A stretch of 64,000 nucleotides of DNA from Cyanobacteria bacterium FACHB-502 (GTDB lineage: Bacteria; Cyanobacteriota; Cyanobacteriia; Elainellales; Elainellaceae), in NCBI GenBank assembly GCA_014695325.1, contig JACJNZ010000015.1, positions 1 through 64,000 of the forward strand. Direction: 5' to 3'. Below, piece by piece: positions 55,179-63,838 of the stretch. The notes below the pieces were generated by a model that worked only from the letters and a program-made list of their open reading frames with translations, was not told the DNA's origin and searched no databases. The stretch's first letter is position 1. Each line of letters opens with the position of its first letter. The translations under genes and the position numbers were made by a program.

Positions 55179-55801
55179 CGGCAAATCGGAGGGAGAGTGG
55201 ATGGAAAAGGGAACGAAAGAGAGAAATCAGAACGATCGATTGCGAGAATCACACGAGCAGCCGCACCCAAATCAGAAACAAGATGATGCGGTAAACGCTG
55301 TGGAGATAGCTGCCACTCGGTTTCATTACCGTTATCGATCAAGATAGTGCGACAACCCGCGGCACGTCCGGCAGCCACATCATGCAAAATATCGCCAATA
55401 AACCAGGACGTACTCAGATCAATCTGGTGATCCGCTGCCGCCTGAAGCAGCAAACCCGGCTCCGGCTTTCGACAGGAACAGTTTATCGTATACGGGGCGA
55501 TCGTTCCGTCTGGATGATGCGGACAATAATAAAACCCCGCTAACGGAATCCCAAACCGAGCAAGCTCCCCGGTGAGATGCTGTTGGACGATCGCCAGAGC
55601 CGTTTCCTCAAAATAGCCTCGTGCAATTCCTGACTGGTTCGTAATGATAAACAGCTTGTATCCCGCCTCATGGAGTCGTTGCAAGGCTTCGATCGCCCCT
55701 TCGCACCACTGAATTAAAGCCGGGTCAACGTTGTAGGGAACGTTCTCAATTAGCGTTCCATCTTTATCGAGAAAAACCGCTTTTTGAGGGAGAGTTTGCA
55801 T
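55175..55801 (-). CDS. gmhB: GmhB: heptose-1,7-bisphosphate 7-phosphatase
   Basis: From the ATG at 55801 this 208-residue HAD-IIIA enzyme has motif I FLDKDGTLIE (Asp12, Asp14), FIITNQSGIARGYF, the zinc-site pattern CPHHPDG with NCSCRKPEPG, and motif IV SWFIGDILHDVAAG. It removes the C7 phosphate from heptose 1,7-bisphosphate, the step between the two HldE activities. The frame is open up to 55987 but that part runs through a dispersed repeat and has no family match, so it is excluded. Confidence 0.94.
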   Translation of the reverse strand: MQTLPQKAVFLDKDGTLIENVPYNVDPALIQWCEGAIEALQRLHEAGYKLFIITNQSGIARGYFEETALAIVQQHLTGELARFGIPLAGFYYCPHHPDGTIAPYTINCSCRKPEPGLLLQAAADHQIDLSTSWFIGDILHDVAAGRAAGCRTILIDNGNETEWQLSPQRLPHHLVSDLGAAARVILAIDRSDFSLSFPFPSTLPPICR

Positions 55802-55869
55802 TGGCAGGTTGCTTTTTTTGATACTGCTAATTGAGTGAGCGGTTTGAGTCAGGGTTCCGGCGTTCCAGA

Positions 55870-55905
55870 TTGCCCCTAAATCCTTTAATTCCTGGAGGGC
55901 TTTGA
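55870..55905 (+). repeat. Dispersed repeat, copy 4
   Basis: TTGCCCCTAAATCCTTTAAT then TCCTGGAGGGCTTTGAAG, just upstream of gmhB. Confidence 0.7.
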
Positions 55906-56010
55906 AGTGGCTTAGCTTGCTTGGCGAACTCATAGAAGTGCCTTGTTGGGGGTTAGGCAAGAGTTTTCCTAACAGTCCTATTTTCACATTTGCAAGTTGC
56001 TCTTCTGAAT

Positions 56011-56045
56011 CTCAAAGCCCCCCCGAATTGGGGGATTTAGGGGGC
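56011..56045 (-). repeat. Dispersed repeat, copy 5 (inverted)
   Basis: CTCAAAGCCCCCCCGAATT then GGGGGATTTAGGGGG, the best-conserved copy, in the opposite orientation to copy 4 about 110 nt away. The two could pair as a long hairpin between the SDR gene and gmhB. Confidence 0.8.
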
Positions 56046-56079
56046 GGTGTAGAATCTCCAATGCGCTTTAAACAACCGC

Positions 56080-56805
56080 TTAGGGCCAGGAAGACTCCCG
56101 CATCGGAATCACTGTCACCTCTGGAATGACTGTTTCGGCAGGTTGCAGCAGCACATAGCGAATCGTGTCCGCCACATTGCGCGGATCTTGCAGCACATTT
56201 GGATCGAGCTCCGGAAATCGATCGAGCAAGAAAGGTGTTCTCATTCCGCCTGCCACGATCGCCGTTACCTTCACCCCATGCGGACGACCTTCAACGTGCA
56301 GCGCATGGCTCAAACCCATTAGTCCCCATTTACTCGCATGATAGGCAGATGCATTTGCCCAGGTCCGTTTAGCTGCCGTCGATGCCACATTCACGATATG
56401 CCCGCTGCCCTGCTGCTTCATGAGCGGAAAGACCTGCTTTGCCAGAATAAACGGAGCGCGTAAATTCACACTCAAAATTCGATCCCAATCATCGATCCCC
56501 ATTTCTTCGATCGATACCGTTAAATCCGTTCCGGCATTATTCACCAGAACGTCAATTTTGCCGTGCTGATCGATGATTTTTTGAATGCTGGTCTGAATCT
56601 GCTGCTCGTCTGTAATATCTAGCGACAAAGCATACGCCTCTAACCCGCGATCGCGTAGCTTTTGCGTCAACGGCTCTGCCAGATCCATCCGAACGTCCGC
56701 AGCAACAACGATCGCCCCCGCTTCTGCTAAACTCTCACAGATCGCAGCTCCCAAACCGCGTCCGCCACCAGTTACCAGCACTACTTTTCCAGTCAACGTT
56801 TCCAT
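56080..56805 (-). CDS. SDR-family oxidoreductase
   Basis: This 241-residue classical short-chain dehydrogenase has the Rossmann motif TGGGRGLG (12-19), NNAG (89-92) and the catalytic Ser142, Tyr155 and Lys159 (YHASK). It uses NAD(P)H. Its length and classical motifs differ from HldD, the ~310-residue extended-type ADP-heptose epimerase. Its place between the GmhA fusion and GmhB suggests it acts on a sugar of the same pathway, but this is an inference. Confidence 0.92.
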   Translation of the reverse strand: METLTGKVVLVTGGGRGLGAAICESLAEAGAIVVAADVRMDLAEPLTQKLRDRGLEAYALSLDITDEQQIQTSIQKIIDQHGKIDVLVNNAGTDLTVSIEEMGIDDWDRILSVNLRAPFILAKQVFPLMKQQGSGHIVNVASTAAKRTWANASAYHASKWGLMGLSHALHVEGRPHGVKVTAIVAGGMRTPFLLDRFPELDPNVLQDPRNVADTIRYVLLQPAETVIPEVTVIPMRESSWP

Positions 56806-56916
56806 TTCAATTCACTCCTATCAATTCGTCTCAAATTTATTCATTGCACAATCCACGATCGCCCCTCATCCCTTTATCTCCTCATCTCCTCACCCATCCA
56901 CCCCCTTATCCACCCT
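56806..56916. other. Spacer with CTCATCTCC low-complexity runs
   Basis: CCTCATCCC, CTCATCTCC and CCACCC words repeat from about 56862 to 56935 and reach into the last codons of the fusion gene. This is common intergenic filler in cyanobacteria. Confidence 0.55.
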
Positions 56917-58887
56917 TCATCCCCTCACTCCCCCAGCCTTCAACCCCATCCCTTCTACACTCGCCATCGTTCTCTCGTACTGCGGCGTTTCCCACTGTCC
57001 TAATCGAGCCGTTTCATTCGGGGCAGCAGCAAGCAATTGTTCCTCGATCAGTTCGCAGAGCAGGTGCATCACCATCAACTGCACTTCCTGAATGCGCTGA
57101 GTCTCGATCGCCGGAACCACGATCGCAATGTCTGCTAAGTGCCGCAGTTCACCACCCTCTCCGCCGAGTAGGGCGATCGTCGTCAGGTTTGCCCGTCGTG
57201 CAGCTTCAAATGCAGCAATCACGTTTTTCGATCGTCCGCTGGTACTGATGCCGATCAGCAGATCGTGCGGCTGGGCAAAAGTTTCAACCTGACGCGCAAA
57301 GATATTGTCATAGCTGACATCGTTTGCCCAGGCGGTGACAAATGCTGTGTCTGCTGTTAGTGCCATTGCCGGAAGTCCGGCGCGATGGGGACAGCAAAAC
57401 CGCCCAACCAGTTCGGCTGCCAAATGCTGAGCGTCTGCCGCACTGCCGCCATTACCGCAAATCAGCAGCTTACCGCCCCGCAGAAAGCAGTTGCTCATTG
57501 CCTGAGATGCCGCTTGAATTGTCGGACGCAGAAGCCGTTGCGATCGCTGCACTGCTTTGATCACCGTCTCAAAGCCGTGGTCAAGGATTGCCATCTGGTT
57601 TGCCTCGATGCCTGCCACGGTTGAAACCCCGCTCAGCACTTCTTCATACAGGGCTGCGACTGCGCTGGTCACTTTCTGCCAGGTGAAATGCTCCTGACTG
57701 CGGCGAATTGCTTGCCGTCCAAACAGGTTCCGAAGCTGCGGGTTGCCCAGAAGATGCTGAAGCCGATCGGCAAGGGCCTCAGGCTCATTGGGAGGAACGA
57801 GATAACCCGTTTCACCATCTTTCACCGTGAATTTAACGCCGCCCACATTTGCACCGATGACGGGTGTGCCGCAAGCCATTGCCTCGATCGGCGTAATGCC
57901 AAACGGCTCGTACCAGGGAGTAGTCACAAACACATCTGCTGCGCTGTAGTAATACTTCAGCACCTCCCGTCCCCGTCTGCCGACAAAGGAGATTCGCGTT
58001 GCCACACCCAATTCTTGAGCGATCGTGTTGAGTCGCCCAATCTCAGGTGTTAATTGCGGGTCAGGGGTTTCGGCTTCGCCGCCGACAATAATCAGTCGTG
58101 CTGCAACAGGCTGTTCCTGCTGCAATTGCGCTTTTTGCAACTGTTTCTTTTGTAGCTGTGCAAACGCCCGAATCACATTGTCCACGCCTTTTCGCGGAAC
58201 CATTCGCCCCAACTGCAAAATCAATGCTTCATCCGGCGGCAGTCCCAGCGTTAACCGGGCGCGGGTTTTGTCGATCGCCCAAAATTCCAACGGGTCAAAG
58301 CCACAGGGAATAATGCCGATGCGGCTGGGGTGAGCGTGATAGAGATTGAGCAAATCTTCCCGATCCTGCGGACATTCGGCGATGATATGATCTGCTTCCT
58401 GCACAACCCGATCTTCCACCGCAAAGCGATCGTCTGGAAACTGATCGGCATCACCCTGATACAGTCGCCGCACCCGTCCCAGCGCGTGAAACGTCACCAC
58501 AAACGGAATCCCTAAAACCCGTTTCATGTCTGCCGCAACCAGCGCAGACATCCAAAAATTTGCGTGAACCAGATCGTAGGATGTCTGGGAGTGACACCAA
58601 TCCACCATAAATGCGGTGAATTCGTTCATATACGGCAGCAGCTTTTCTTTAGGCATTGCCACCGCTGGACCTGCGGGAACATGAATGACACGCACGCCCT
58701 GTTGCCAATCCACGACTTCCGGCAAATGATCAGCATCACGACGCGTAAACACATCTACGTGATAGCCGATCGCCGCTAGATGCTTTGCCAACTGCCCCAC
58801 ATACACATTCTGTCCACCGCTATCGACACCGCCAAAGATGCCAAGTGGCGTTGCATGTTCGCTAATGAGTGCAATTCGTTTGGTCAT
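56917..58887 (-). CDS. Fusion: GT4 glycosyltransferase + GmhA sedoheptulose-7-phosphate isomerase
   Basis: This 656-residue protein has two enzymes in one chain. Residues 1-420 are a GT4/sucrose-synthase-like glycosyltransferase (GGVDSGGQNVYVGQLAKHL, LGRMVPRKGVDNVIRAF, YEPFGITPIEAMACGTPVIG with Glu327 and Glu335). Residues ~435-620 are a SIS-domain GmhA: CGNGGSAADAQHLAAELVGR with Glu492, GISTSGRSKNVIAAFEAAR, and RIQEVQLMVMHLLCELIEE with Gln600 and His608, the positions used for catalysis in E. coli GmhA. GmhA makes the first heptose intermediate from sedoheptulose 7-phosphate. A short polar tail (621-656) follows. Confidence 0.93.
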   Translation of the reverse strand: MTKRIALISEHATPLGIFGGVDSGGQNVYVGQLAKHLAAIGYHVDVFTRRDADHLPEVVDWQQGVRVIHVPAGPAVAMPKEKLLPYMNEFTAFMVDWCHSQTSYDLVHANFWMSALVAADMKRVLGIPFVVTFHALGRVRRLYQGDADQFPDDRFAVEDRVVQEADHIIAECPQDREDLLNLYHAHPSRIGIIPCGFDPLEFWAIDKTRARLTLGLPPDEALILQLGRMVPRKGVDNVIRAFAQLQKKQLQKAQLQQEQPVAARLIIVGGEAETPDPQLTPEIGRLNTIAQELGVATRISFVGRRGREVLKYYYSAADVFVTTPWYEPFGITPIEAMACGTPVIGANVGGVKFTVKDGETGYLVPPNEPEALADRLQHLLGNPQLRNLFGRQAIRRSQEHFTWQKVTSAVAALYEEVLSGVSTVAGIEANQMAILDHGFETVIKAVQRSQRLLRPTIQAASQAMSNCFLRGGKLLICGNGGSAADAQHLAAELVGRFCCPHRAGLPAMALTADTAFVTAWANDVSYDNIFARQVETFAQPHDLLIGISTSGRSKNVIAAFEAARRANLTTIALLGGEGGELRHLADIAIVVPAIETQRIQEVQLMVMHLLCELIEEQLLAAAPNETARLGQWETPQYERTMASVEGMGLKAGGVRG

Positions 58888-59035
58888 AGGTGTCTTAAGA
58901 GAATAGGGTGAAGATTCAGAAACGGATTTCGGATTGATGACTGGGTTAAAATTGATGACTGGCTTAAATGATTGAGTGGAACCGAGCGATCGGGTGAAGA
59001 AGTTTGAGAGATGCTTGAAGCGTGTGAGCGGTACG

Positions 59036-59071
59036 TTGCCTCCTAAATCTTCTAGTGCTGGGGAGCTTTGA
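59036..59071 (+). repeat. Dispersed repeat, copy 6
   Basis: GTTGCCTCCTAAATCTTC then TGCTGGGGAGCTTTGAAG, between the fusion gene and the next glycosyltransferase. Confidence 0.65.
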
Positions 59072-59078
59072 AGCCGGA

Positions 59079-60083
59079 TTAGGCTCGGTTCCCCTCCAGA
59101 ATCGACTTGCCAGAGCGGTGGCTCGAATTGAAACCTCCTTTCAAACTCATTGCCTGTTCAAACGCCGCATTCCAATTGCGGACAAATCGCTCGATCCCAA
59201 AGCGCGATCGTGCCTGTTCTTTGGCTCCCTGGCTCAGTCGATGGGCAGCTTCGGGGTTATCGATTAGCATTTGCATTCGATCGACTAAGGCATTCACGTT
59301 AGTATCCACAAATCCAGACACATCGTTTTCCACGACCGTTGCCAGTTCTGTTGTTGCCAGCCCCACGATCGGCATTCCCAGCATCATTGCTTCACAAACT
59401 GCTAATCCCAGGCTGGTATAGCGCACCGGATGAAAGAAAAAACGATATCGCGCTTCAAACGCAGGAAGCTGAAGATGCGTGACTTCACCAATGCCGCCCA
59501 GCGATTCTGCGTCCATGCCGACTAAATCGAGGGGGATCGATCGCTTCACCTGCTCAAAAATATCTGCGCCCAGCCGTCTACCGCGCTTCCGCAAACCGTT
59601 CGCTACCACGATCCCGCGCGGTAATTCTCCGGTGTAGGTAACCCGATCAGGAACAACGACACCATGCTCAACAACACAGGTTGGGGTGCGGTTGTTCTGC
59701 CACATCAGTTGATTGAAATGGGTGACGTGAACCAGCAGCGTTTCCGGGTCGTCTACCCAGTGGGCGGTATCGGTGGGCTGTTCGCGAGGTGGGTCATGTT
59801 CCAGATACAGGCGCGGCAAATCTCGCTGTGCTTCGGAAAGAATGTCGTACTGATCTTCCTGGTAATTGCGGCGCGACTGAAACAGAATACAGTCAAACTG
59901 CTGATGCTGCACTTCCTCGGCGGGAATATCATGCACATTCTCACCCCAGGGAAATCCGCCCAGCCGTCCGCCGTATCCTTCAGGTTTGCCCGGCTTGACA
60001 GGCAGATAGAAATCGTGGGGAGCCTGAGTCAGATAATACAAATAGCTGCCGTGAACGTGCCAGGTGAGAATTTTCAAACGCAT
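59079..60083 (-). CDS. GT4-family glycosyltransferase
   Basis: This 334-residue protein has an N-terminus with ILTWHVHGSYLYYLTQAPHD, a middle with CVVEHGVVVPDRVTY and a donor domain with FHPVRYTSLGLAVCEAMMLG, then VGLATTELATVV and NDVSGFVDTN. The E-x7-E motif is reduced (one Glu in VCEAMM), but the fold is GT4. It lies between the half-GT9 gene and the GmhA fusion. Confidence 0.88.
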   Translation of the reverse strand: MRLKILTWHVHGSYLYYLTQAPHDFYLPVKPGKPEGYGGRLGGFPWGENVHDIPAEEVQHQQFDCILFQSRRNYQEDQYDILSEAQRDLPRLYLEHDPPREQPTDTAHWVDDPETLLVHVTHFNQLMWQNNRTPTCVVEHGVVVPDRVTYTGELPRGIVVANGLRKRGRRLGADIFEQVKRSIPLDLVGMDAESLGGIGEVTHLQLPAFEARYRFFFHPVRYTSLGLAVCEAMMLGMPIVGLATTELATVVENDVSGFVDTNVNALVDRMQMLIDNPEAAHRLSQGAKEQARSRFGIERFVRNWNAAFEQAMSLKGGFNSSHRSGKSILEGNRA

Positions 60084-60132
60084 AGTGAATCAATCGTGAA
60101 TCAAATTTAACCAAAACCATCAGGAAAAACAG

Positions 60133-60666
60133 TTAAGCCATCGCTGTATCAGCCGGCTGCACCGGGAAAGAAGAAGACGAAATCAAATGAATCGTCTGAG
60201 CAGGAATCAAATTAACCGATCGCAGCAAATGAAGCTGATACTCCAGAGCATCAACCGGATCAAGCGGCGGCTTAACGCAGTGTGACAAAACCCCACCGCC
60301 AAACTCACAGGACTGGCCCACACGAATCGGAATGCCTGCAAGATAGCAACAGTATGCTATGAGATAAGGAGACTGTTGCGGCAGGGTGAATACGATCGCA
60401 GCATCAAACGATCGCGCTTTAAGACTCTGAATCAGACTGCTTGCGTGATCGGTCAGATCGAAAAAAGGAGAAGGAAAAGGAATCAGATCTAGCGTGGCAA
60501 GCTGTTGATCAAATAACGAATCTGGAAATGCGGCAAGAACAGAAATGCTAGTCTCCGGCAGGCTTTGCTGAAGCAGCGGCAAACTTTGAATCAATTCAGA
60601 TTGACTGTCCTGATCCAAAAGACTCACCAAGAGAAGCCGCTTGACGCGCTGCCAATCAGGATGCAT
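60133..60666 (-). CDS. Half-length GT9-like protein (N-terminal domain only)
   Basis: This 177-residue protein aligns with the acceptor-side half of GT9 enzymes in the same island: VKRLLLVSLLDQDSQSELIQ (the loop that is normally GDxxxxxP has lost its Gly-Asp), FDAAIVFTLPQQSPYLIAYC and AGIPIRVGQ. It stops where the donor-binding half would begin. Its start overlaps the upstream GT9 stop by 11 nt. It could be a decayed enzyme or a protein that helps a partner GT9. Confidence 0.8.
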   Translation of the reverse strand: MHPDWQRVKRLLLVSLLDQDSQSELIQSLPLLQQSLPETSISVLAAFPDSLFDQQLATLDLIPFPSPFFDLTDHASSLIQSLKARSFDAAIVFTLPQQSPYLIAYCCYLAGIPIRVGQSCEFGGGVLSHCVKPPLDPVDALEYQLHLLRSVNLIPAQTIHLISSSSFPVQPADTAMA

Positions 60667-61720
60667 AAGACACCTCCTCGATGTGCAGCAAATTCAACGC
60701 TTCCCGCAAAACTTGCATCGGCGTTGCTGGCGGATACAGATGGGCATTTTCCAGCGACGGCATCACCACAATTTTGTGACGATCGCGATCGAGCGGTGCC
60801 CAGCGATGCGGTTCAGACTGCGAGAAAATTACCACACTTTTGACCTGAACTGCTGCCCCTAAATGCGAAACCCCAGTGTCGTTACAAATCAGCAAGCCTG
60901 CCTGCTGCAATAGCAACGCGAGTGCCCCCAAACTCGTTTTTCCTGCCAGGTCAATTGCTGGATACTGCATTGTCTCTGTCACTTTTTGAGTTAGCCCTTT
61001 TTCATCAGCCGTTCCCGTCAGCACAATCTGAAAATCCTGAGCCGCCAACGCATCCGCAACGACAGCAAAATGCTCGCAGTTCCAGCGGCGATCGGCGGTA
61101 CTGGCTCCCGGATGGATGCAAATGTAGGACTTCGGGCGAAGCTGATAAGCTTTCAAAATAGTGTTGCACTCGTCGCGATCGGCAGCAGTGATAGGAAACT
61201 CCAGCGATTCTCCCTGCGTAGCAAGGCCCAAAAACTTCAGCAAATGGAGAGGTCGCTGCACTTCAGGCAAATGCTCTGGGTAGGGCAAAAACCAGTCGAT
61301 ATGGGGGCAGAACTGCCGCTGCGGAAAAAAGCCTGCCGTGCGTTTTGCACCCAGCAGCAGCGTAAAGCTATTCATTGCCGAACCGTTGCCGTGCATTTGT
61401 AGTGCCAGATCGAACGGCGCCTGCTGCACCTGCTGCATAAAAGCGATCGTCTGCTCTGCTACAAAAGGCACTTCGGGAATGCCAGGATAGCCGGGAAACT
61501 CCAGCCAGCGATCGAGATAGGCACTGAATCGCTGCACAAACGCCTTTGTCCAGGGCAGCCCAATCAACGTAATCTCTGCGGCAGGAAACACCGATCGCAA
61601 GGCACGAAAAGCAGGCACACTGCACAGCAAATCGCCTAATCCCGGCAGCGCACGTACGATCGCAATTCGCTGGGGGGCAGGGTCATCAAATTGAAGATGT
61701 CCACTGATCAAAGTCTCCAT
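60656..61720 (-). CDS. GT9-family (heptosyltransferase-like) glycosyltransferase
   Basis: This 354-residue GT9 enzyme is the first gene of the island: VRALPGLGDLLCSVPAFRAL, LALQMHGNGSAMNSFTLLLG, ICIHPGASTADRRWNCEHFA and LLICNDTGVSHLGAAVQVKS, with SEPHRWAPLD near the end. It differs from the other GT9 members in the acceptor half, so it probably acts on a different acceptor. The promoter of the island should lie in 61721-61900. Confidence 0.92.
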   Translation of the reverse strand: METLISGHLQFDDPAPQRIAIVRALPGLGDLLCSVPAFRALRSVFPAAEITLIGLPWTKAFVQRFSAYLDRWLEFPGYPGIPEVPFVAEQTIAFMQQVQQAPFDLALQMHGNGSAMNSFTLLLGAKRTAGFFPQRQFCPHIDWFLPYPEHLPEVQRPLHLLKFLGLATQGESLEFPITAADRDECNTILKAYQLRPKSYICIHPGASTADRRWNCEHFAVVADALAAQDFQIVLTGTADEKGLTQKVTETMQYPAIDLAGKTSLGALALLLQQAGLLICNDTGVSHLGAAVQVKSVVIFSQSEPHRWAPLDRDRHKIVVMPSLENAHLYPPATPMQVLREALNLLHIEEVSYAS

Positions 61721-62614
61721 TGCCAGTCGGGGAAGGAATAAGTGAGAAATAAACTCAGTCCGCTTGTCCTTATTGGGCGCAACAAACGGCTGCGAAGAAT
61801 TAACGCGGCATCAAAGAGCGGCATTAAAGATAAGCTTTCTACAATTCTGTGCAGTGACCTGAATTCACTGAATCTGCTTGTGTTGCTTAAGCCTGTGTTA
61901 GTGGGACATAAATTTGGCTTTGAAAGAATTGTCTTCGCTTCTCTAGAATCAATCTCAACTGAAGATTTTTACTAATCCAAAATTATGCCAGCAGCTCTGA
62001 GAAATCGTCTGGTAGGGGATAGGGTTATAGTAGTCAGTCGCAATTCTGGAAAGCATCAGGCAATTGCCCAAAGAACACCCGCACTTTTTTTAGGTAAGTT
62101 ATGCAATTGCACAATTTTAGTTTAAGCTCACAAAAAAAAGATTACGAAAAGAAGTAATCCCGCTTAGACTTCATAGCCTTATTAGCCAAATTATACCTTT
62201 AGGTAGTAGATCAATTACTTCTCAAGCTGAATTTCTAGAGTGCTCTCTCTGCTGTCCTGAAAAGCTATCCTGAAAATACGGGCAAGTGAGCAGGCTTTAA
62301 TCTCCCAATATTTGATTCCACTATTGAATTACAGCGTTTTTCACTCCCGTAAGGTACGGGGGGTATGGGCTTTCTCGCCGTACAGGGCACAGCCCCTGCA
62401 CCCCATTTTTTGTACTTCAATCGCCTGAACAAGGCTGTAATGAGAGAGGACATCGCTTTTGAACCCTGCTAAACCTGCCCAACTCTCTATCAATCCTAAG
62501 AACAATCGATTCAAATCAAAATTTGAGAAGGAAGCAATGTTACCTCAACTGGCCCTCTCACCTCCCATCCACCAGGGATATCTCGCAGCAAAATAAACTG
62601 CTTTATCAACTGCT
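61721..62614. other. Long intergenic region between the glycan island and the CdaR gene
   Basis: About 894 nt without a convincing gene. The left end should hold the island promoter. A repeat-like GC-rich patch (GGTACGGGGGGTATGGGC, GGCACAGCCCCTGCACCCC) lies at 62340-62405. The strong minus-strand terminator at 62132-62159 implies that transcripts from the right continue about 450 nt past the CdaR stop. Confidence 0.55.
62132..62159 (-). terminator. Intrinsic terminator, minus strand
   Basis: On the minus strand GATTAC-TTCTTTTC-GTAATC is followed by eight T residues (the A run at 62132-62139 on the plus strand). Confidence 0.85.
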
Positions 62615-63838
62615 TTATCGGTAGCTATTTTGACTTTGAAGCGATCGAAGTAACAGACACAGCCGCATCTGCACCGCATCGTCAAACTTTCTTGGCTCCA
62701 ATCCGGTTAGCGAAGCAATTTTATCAAGCCGATAGCTGAGTGTATTGCGGTGAATTGATAGCTGCTTTGCAGTTGTAGAAGGACAGCAGTTTTCAGCAAA
62801 GAAGGTGTTTAACGTAACCAATAATTCAGGCTCATGATCGAGCGGACTGAGTAGATATTTAGCGAGATCAATCTTCGTTTCTTCGTCTGCAACGCCCACA
62901 AAGGCAGCAATCCCCAACTCACCCAGGCAATGGACTTGATTATCGCCCTGCAATCGCTTTCCTAAAGACAGGGCGGCCCCTGCATCTTCATAAGAGCGTG
63001 CCAGTCCCCGCACGCCGGGATGATATCGACCAATGCCAACATTAATCGTCGCGCCCATGTCGTTTCTGAGCCGCAGCAACAGCGCATCCGCCGCCCGCTT
63101 GAGAGCCGCTAAATTTGCCCAGGAAGAACTCAATCCTTCAGCCACATCGTTACAGTCTGCCCACAGCCCCAGGTTTTTGCTGTTGCTGGCTTTTAAGACT
63201 GCTACTTCGCCTTCACCCAGATAAGCGCAAATCGTGTCATTCGGCAGGTGAAAAAAGCTAACAATACTGCTAATCACGACCTGTGCCCGTCGCTGCTCAA
63301 TCTCAACTGCTTCCATCCCCGAAGCATTCATTTGAGGCAAGATATAACAGGCAGCATCAATGAGAATCACAGCCCTGGGTGGAGACAAATCAATCCCCAA
63401 TCGTTTTGCTCGATTCCAGATGATTGTTTCATCCTCAATGCGATCGTGTAGCAGATCGTCGATTAATTCATTCTTGAGTTCATGTTGACTTGGAAGATGA
63501 TGCTGTGTGGATTGATTAATCACCAGTTCAACCAATGCTTGAGCAAGGCGAGGAGAAATCATTTCACGATCGGCAGGCTTGCCAACAATTACTTCTCCGG
63601 TTTCGGTGTCATGCTGTAGCGGAATTCTGAGGAAATGAGACAGTGCCTGTTTGCCGTCCCAGTTGCTTGCCTCGCAGTTTCCCAAAGGAGTAATCGATCG
63701 CCCAACTCGGTCAGGTTCGCTGCTCGTGACAACCACTCCTCGTTCATTCGTGACAAAAACAGGAGCATAAAGCAGTTCTGCAACGCGATCGGTGACAACG
63801 CTGGCAAGCTGCACAAAACGGCTAGAGGTTTGAATCAT
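62615..63838 (-). CDS. CdaR/PucR-type transcriptional regulator
   Basis: From the ATG at 63838 this 407-residue protein has an N-terminal sugar-diacid-recognition-like domain (about 1-130: LYAPVFVTNERGVVVTSSEP, DRVGRSI, ALVELVINQ), a central GGDEF-like domain (about 170-290) with VGIGRYHPGVRGLARSYEDA, and a C-terminal helix-turn-helix of the PucR type (KQLSIHRNTLSYRLDKI). E. coli CdaR activates diacid sugar (glucarate, glycerate) genes; the targets here are not in the window. An earlier ATG at 63865 is possible. Confidence 0.88.
   Translation of the reverse strand: MIQTSSRFVQLASVVTDRVAELLYAPVFVTNERGVVVTSSEPDRVGRSITPLGNCEASNWDGKQALSHFLRIPLQHDTETGEVIVGKPADREMISPRLAQALVELVINQSTQHHLPSQHELKNELIDDLLHDRIEDETIIWNRAKRLGIDLSPPRAVILIDAACYILPQMNASGMEAVEIEQRRAQVVISSIVSFFHLPNDTICAYLGEGEVAVLKASNSKNLGLWADCNDVAEGLSSSWANLAALKRAADALLLRLRNDMGATINVGIGRYHPGVRGLARSYEDAGAALSLGKRLQGDNQVHCLGELGIAAFVGVADEETKIDLAKYLLSPLDHEPELLVTLNTFFAENCCPSTTAKQLSIHRNTLSYRLDKIASLTGLEPRKFDDAVQMRLCLLLRSLQSQNSYR

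Noticed and set aside
55802-55987. N-terminal extension of GmhB
   Set aside because: The open part runs through a dispersed repeat; the enzyme's family match starts at MQTLPQK from 55801.
56080-56805. SDR as HldD epimerase
   Set aside because: Classical 241-residue SDR with YHASK; HldD is an extended SDR of about 310 residues.
61742-61975. Plus-strand 77-codon frame starting with GTG
   Set aside because: No ribosome site, no family, and it covers the likely promoter of the glycan island.
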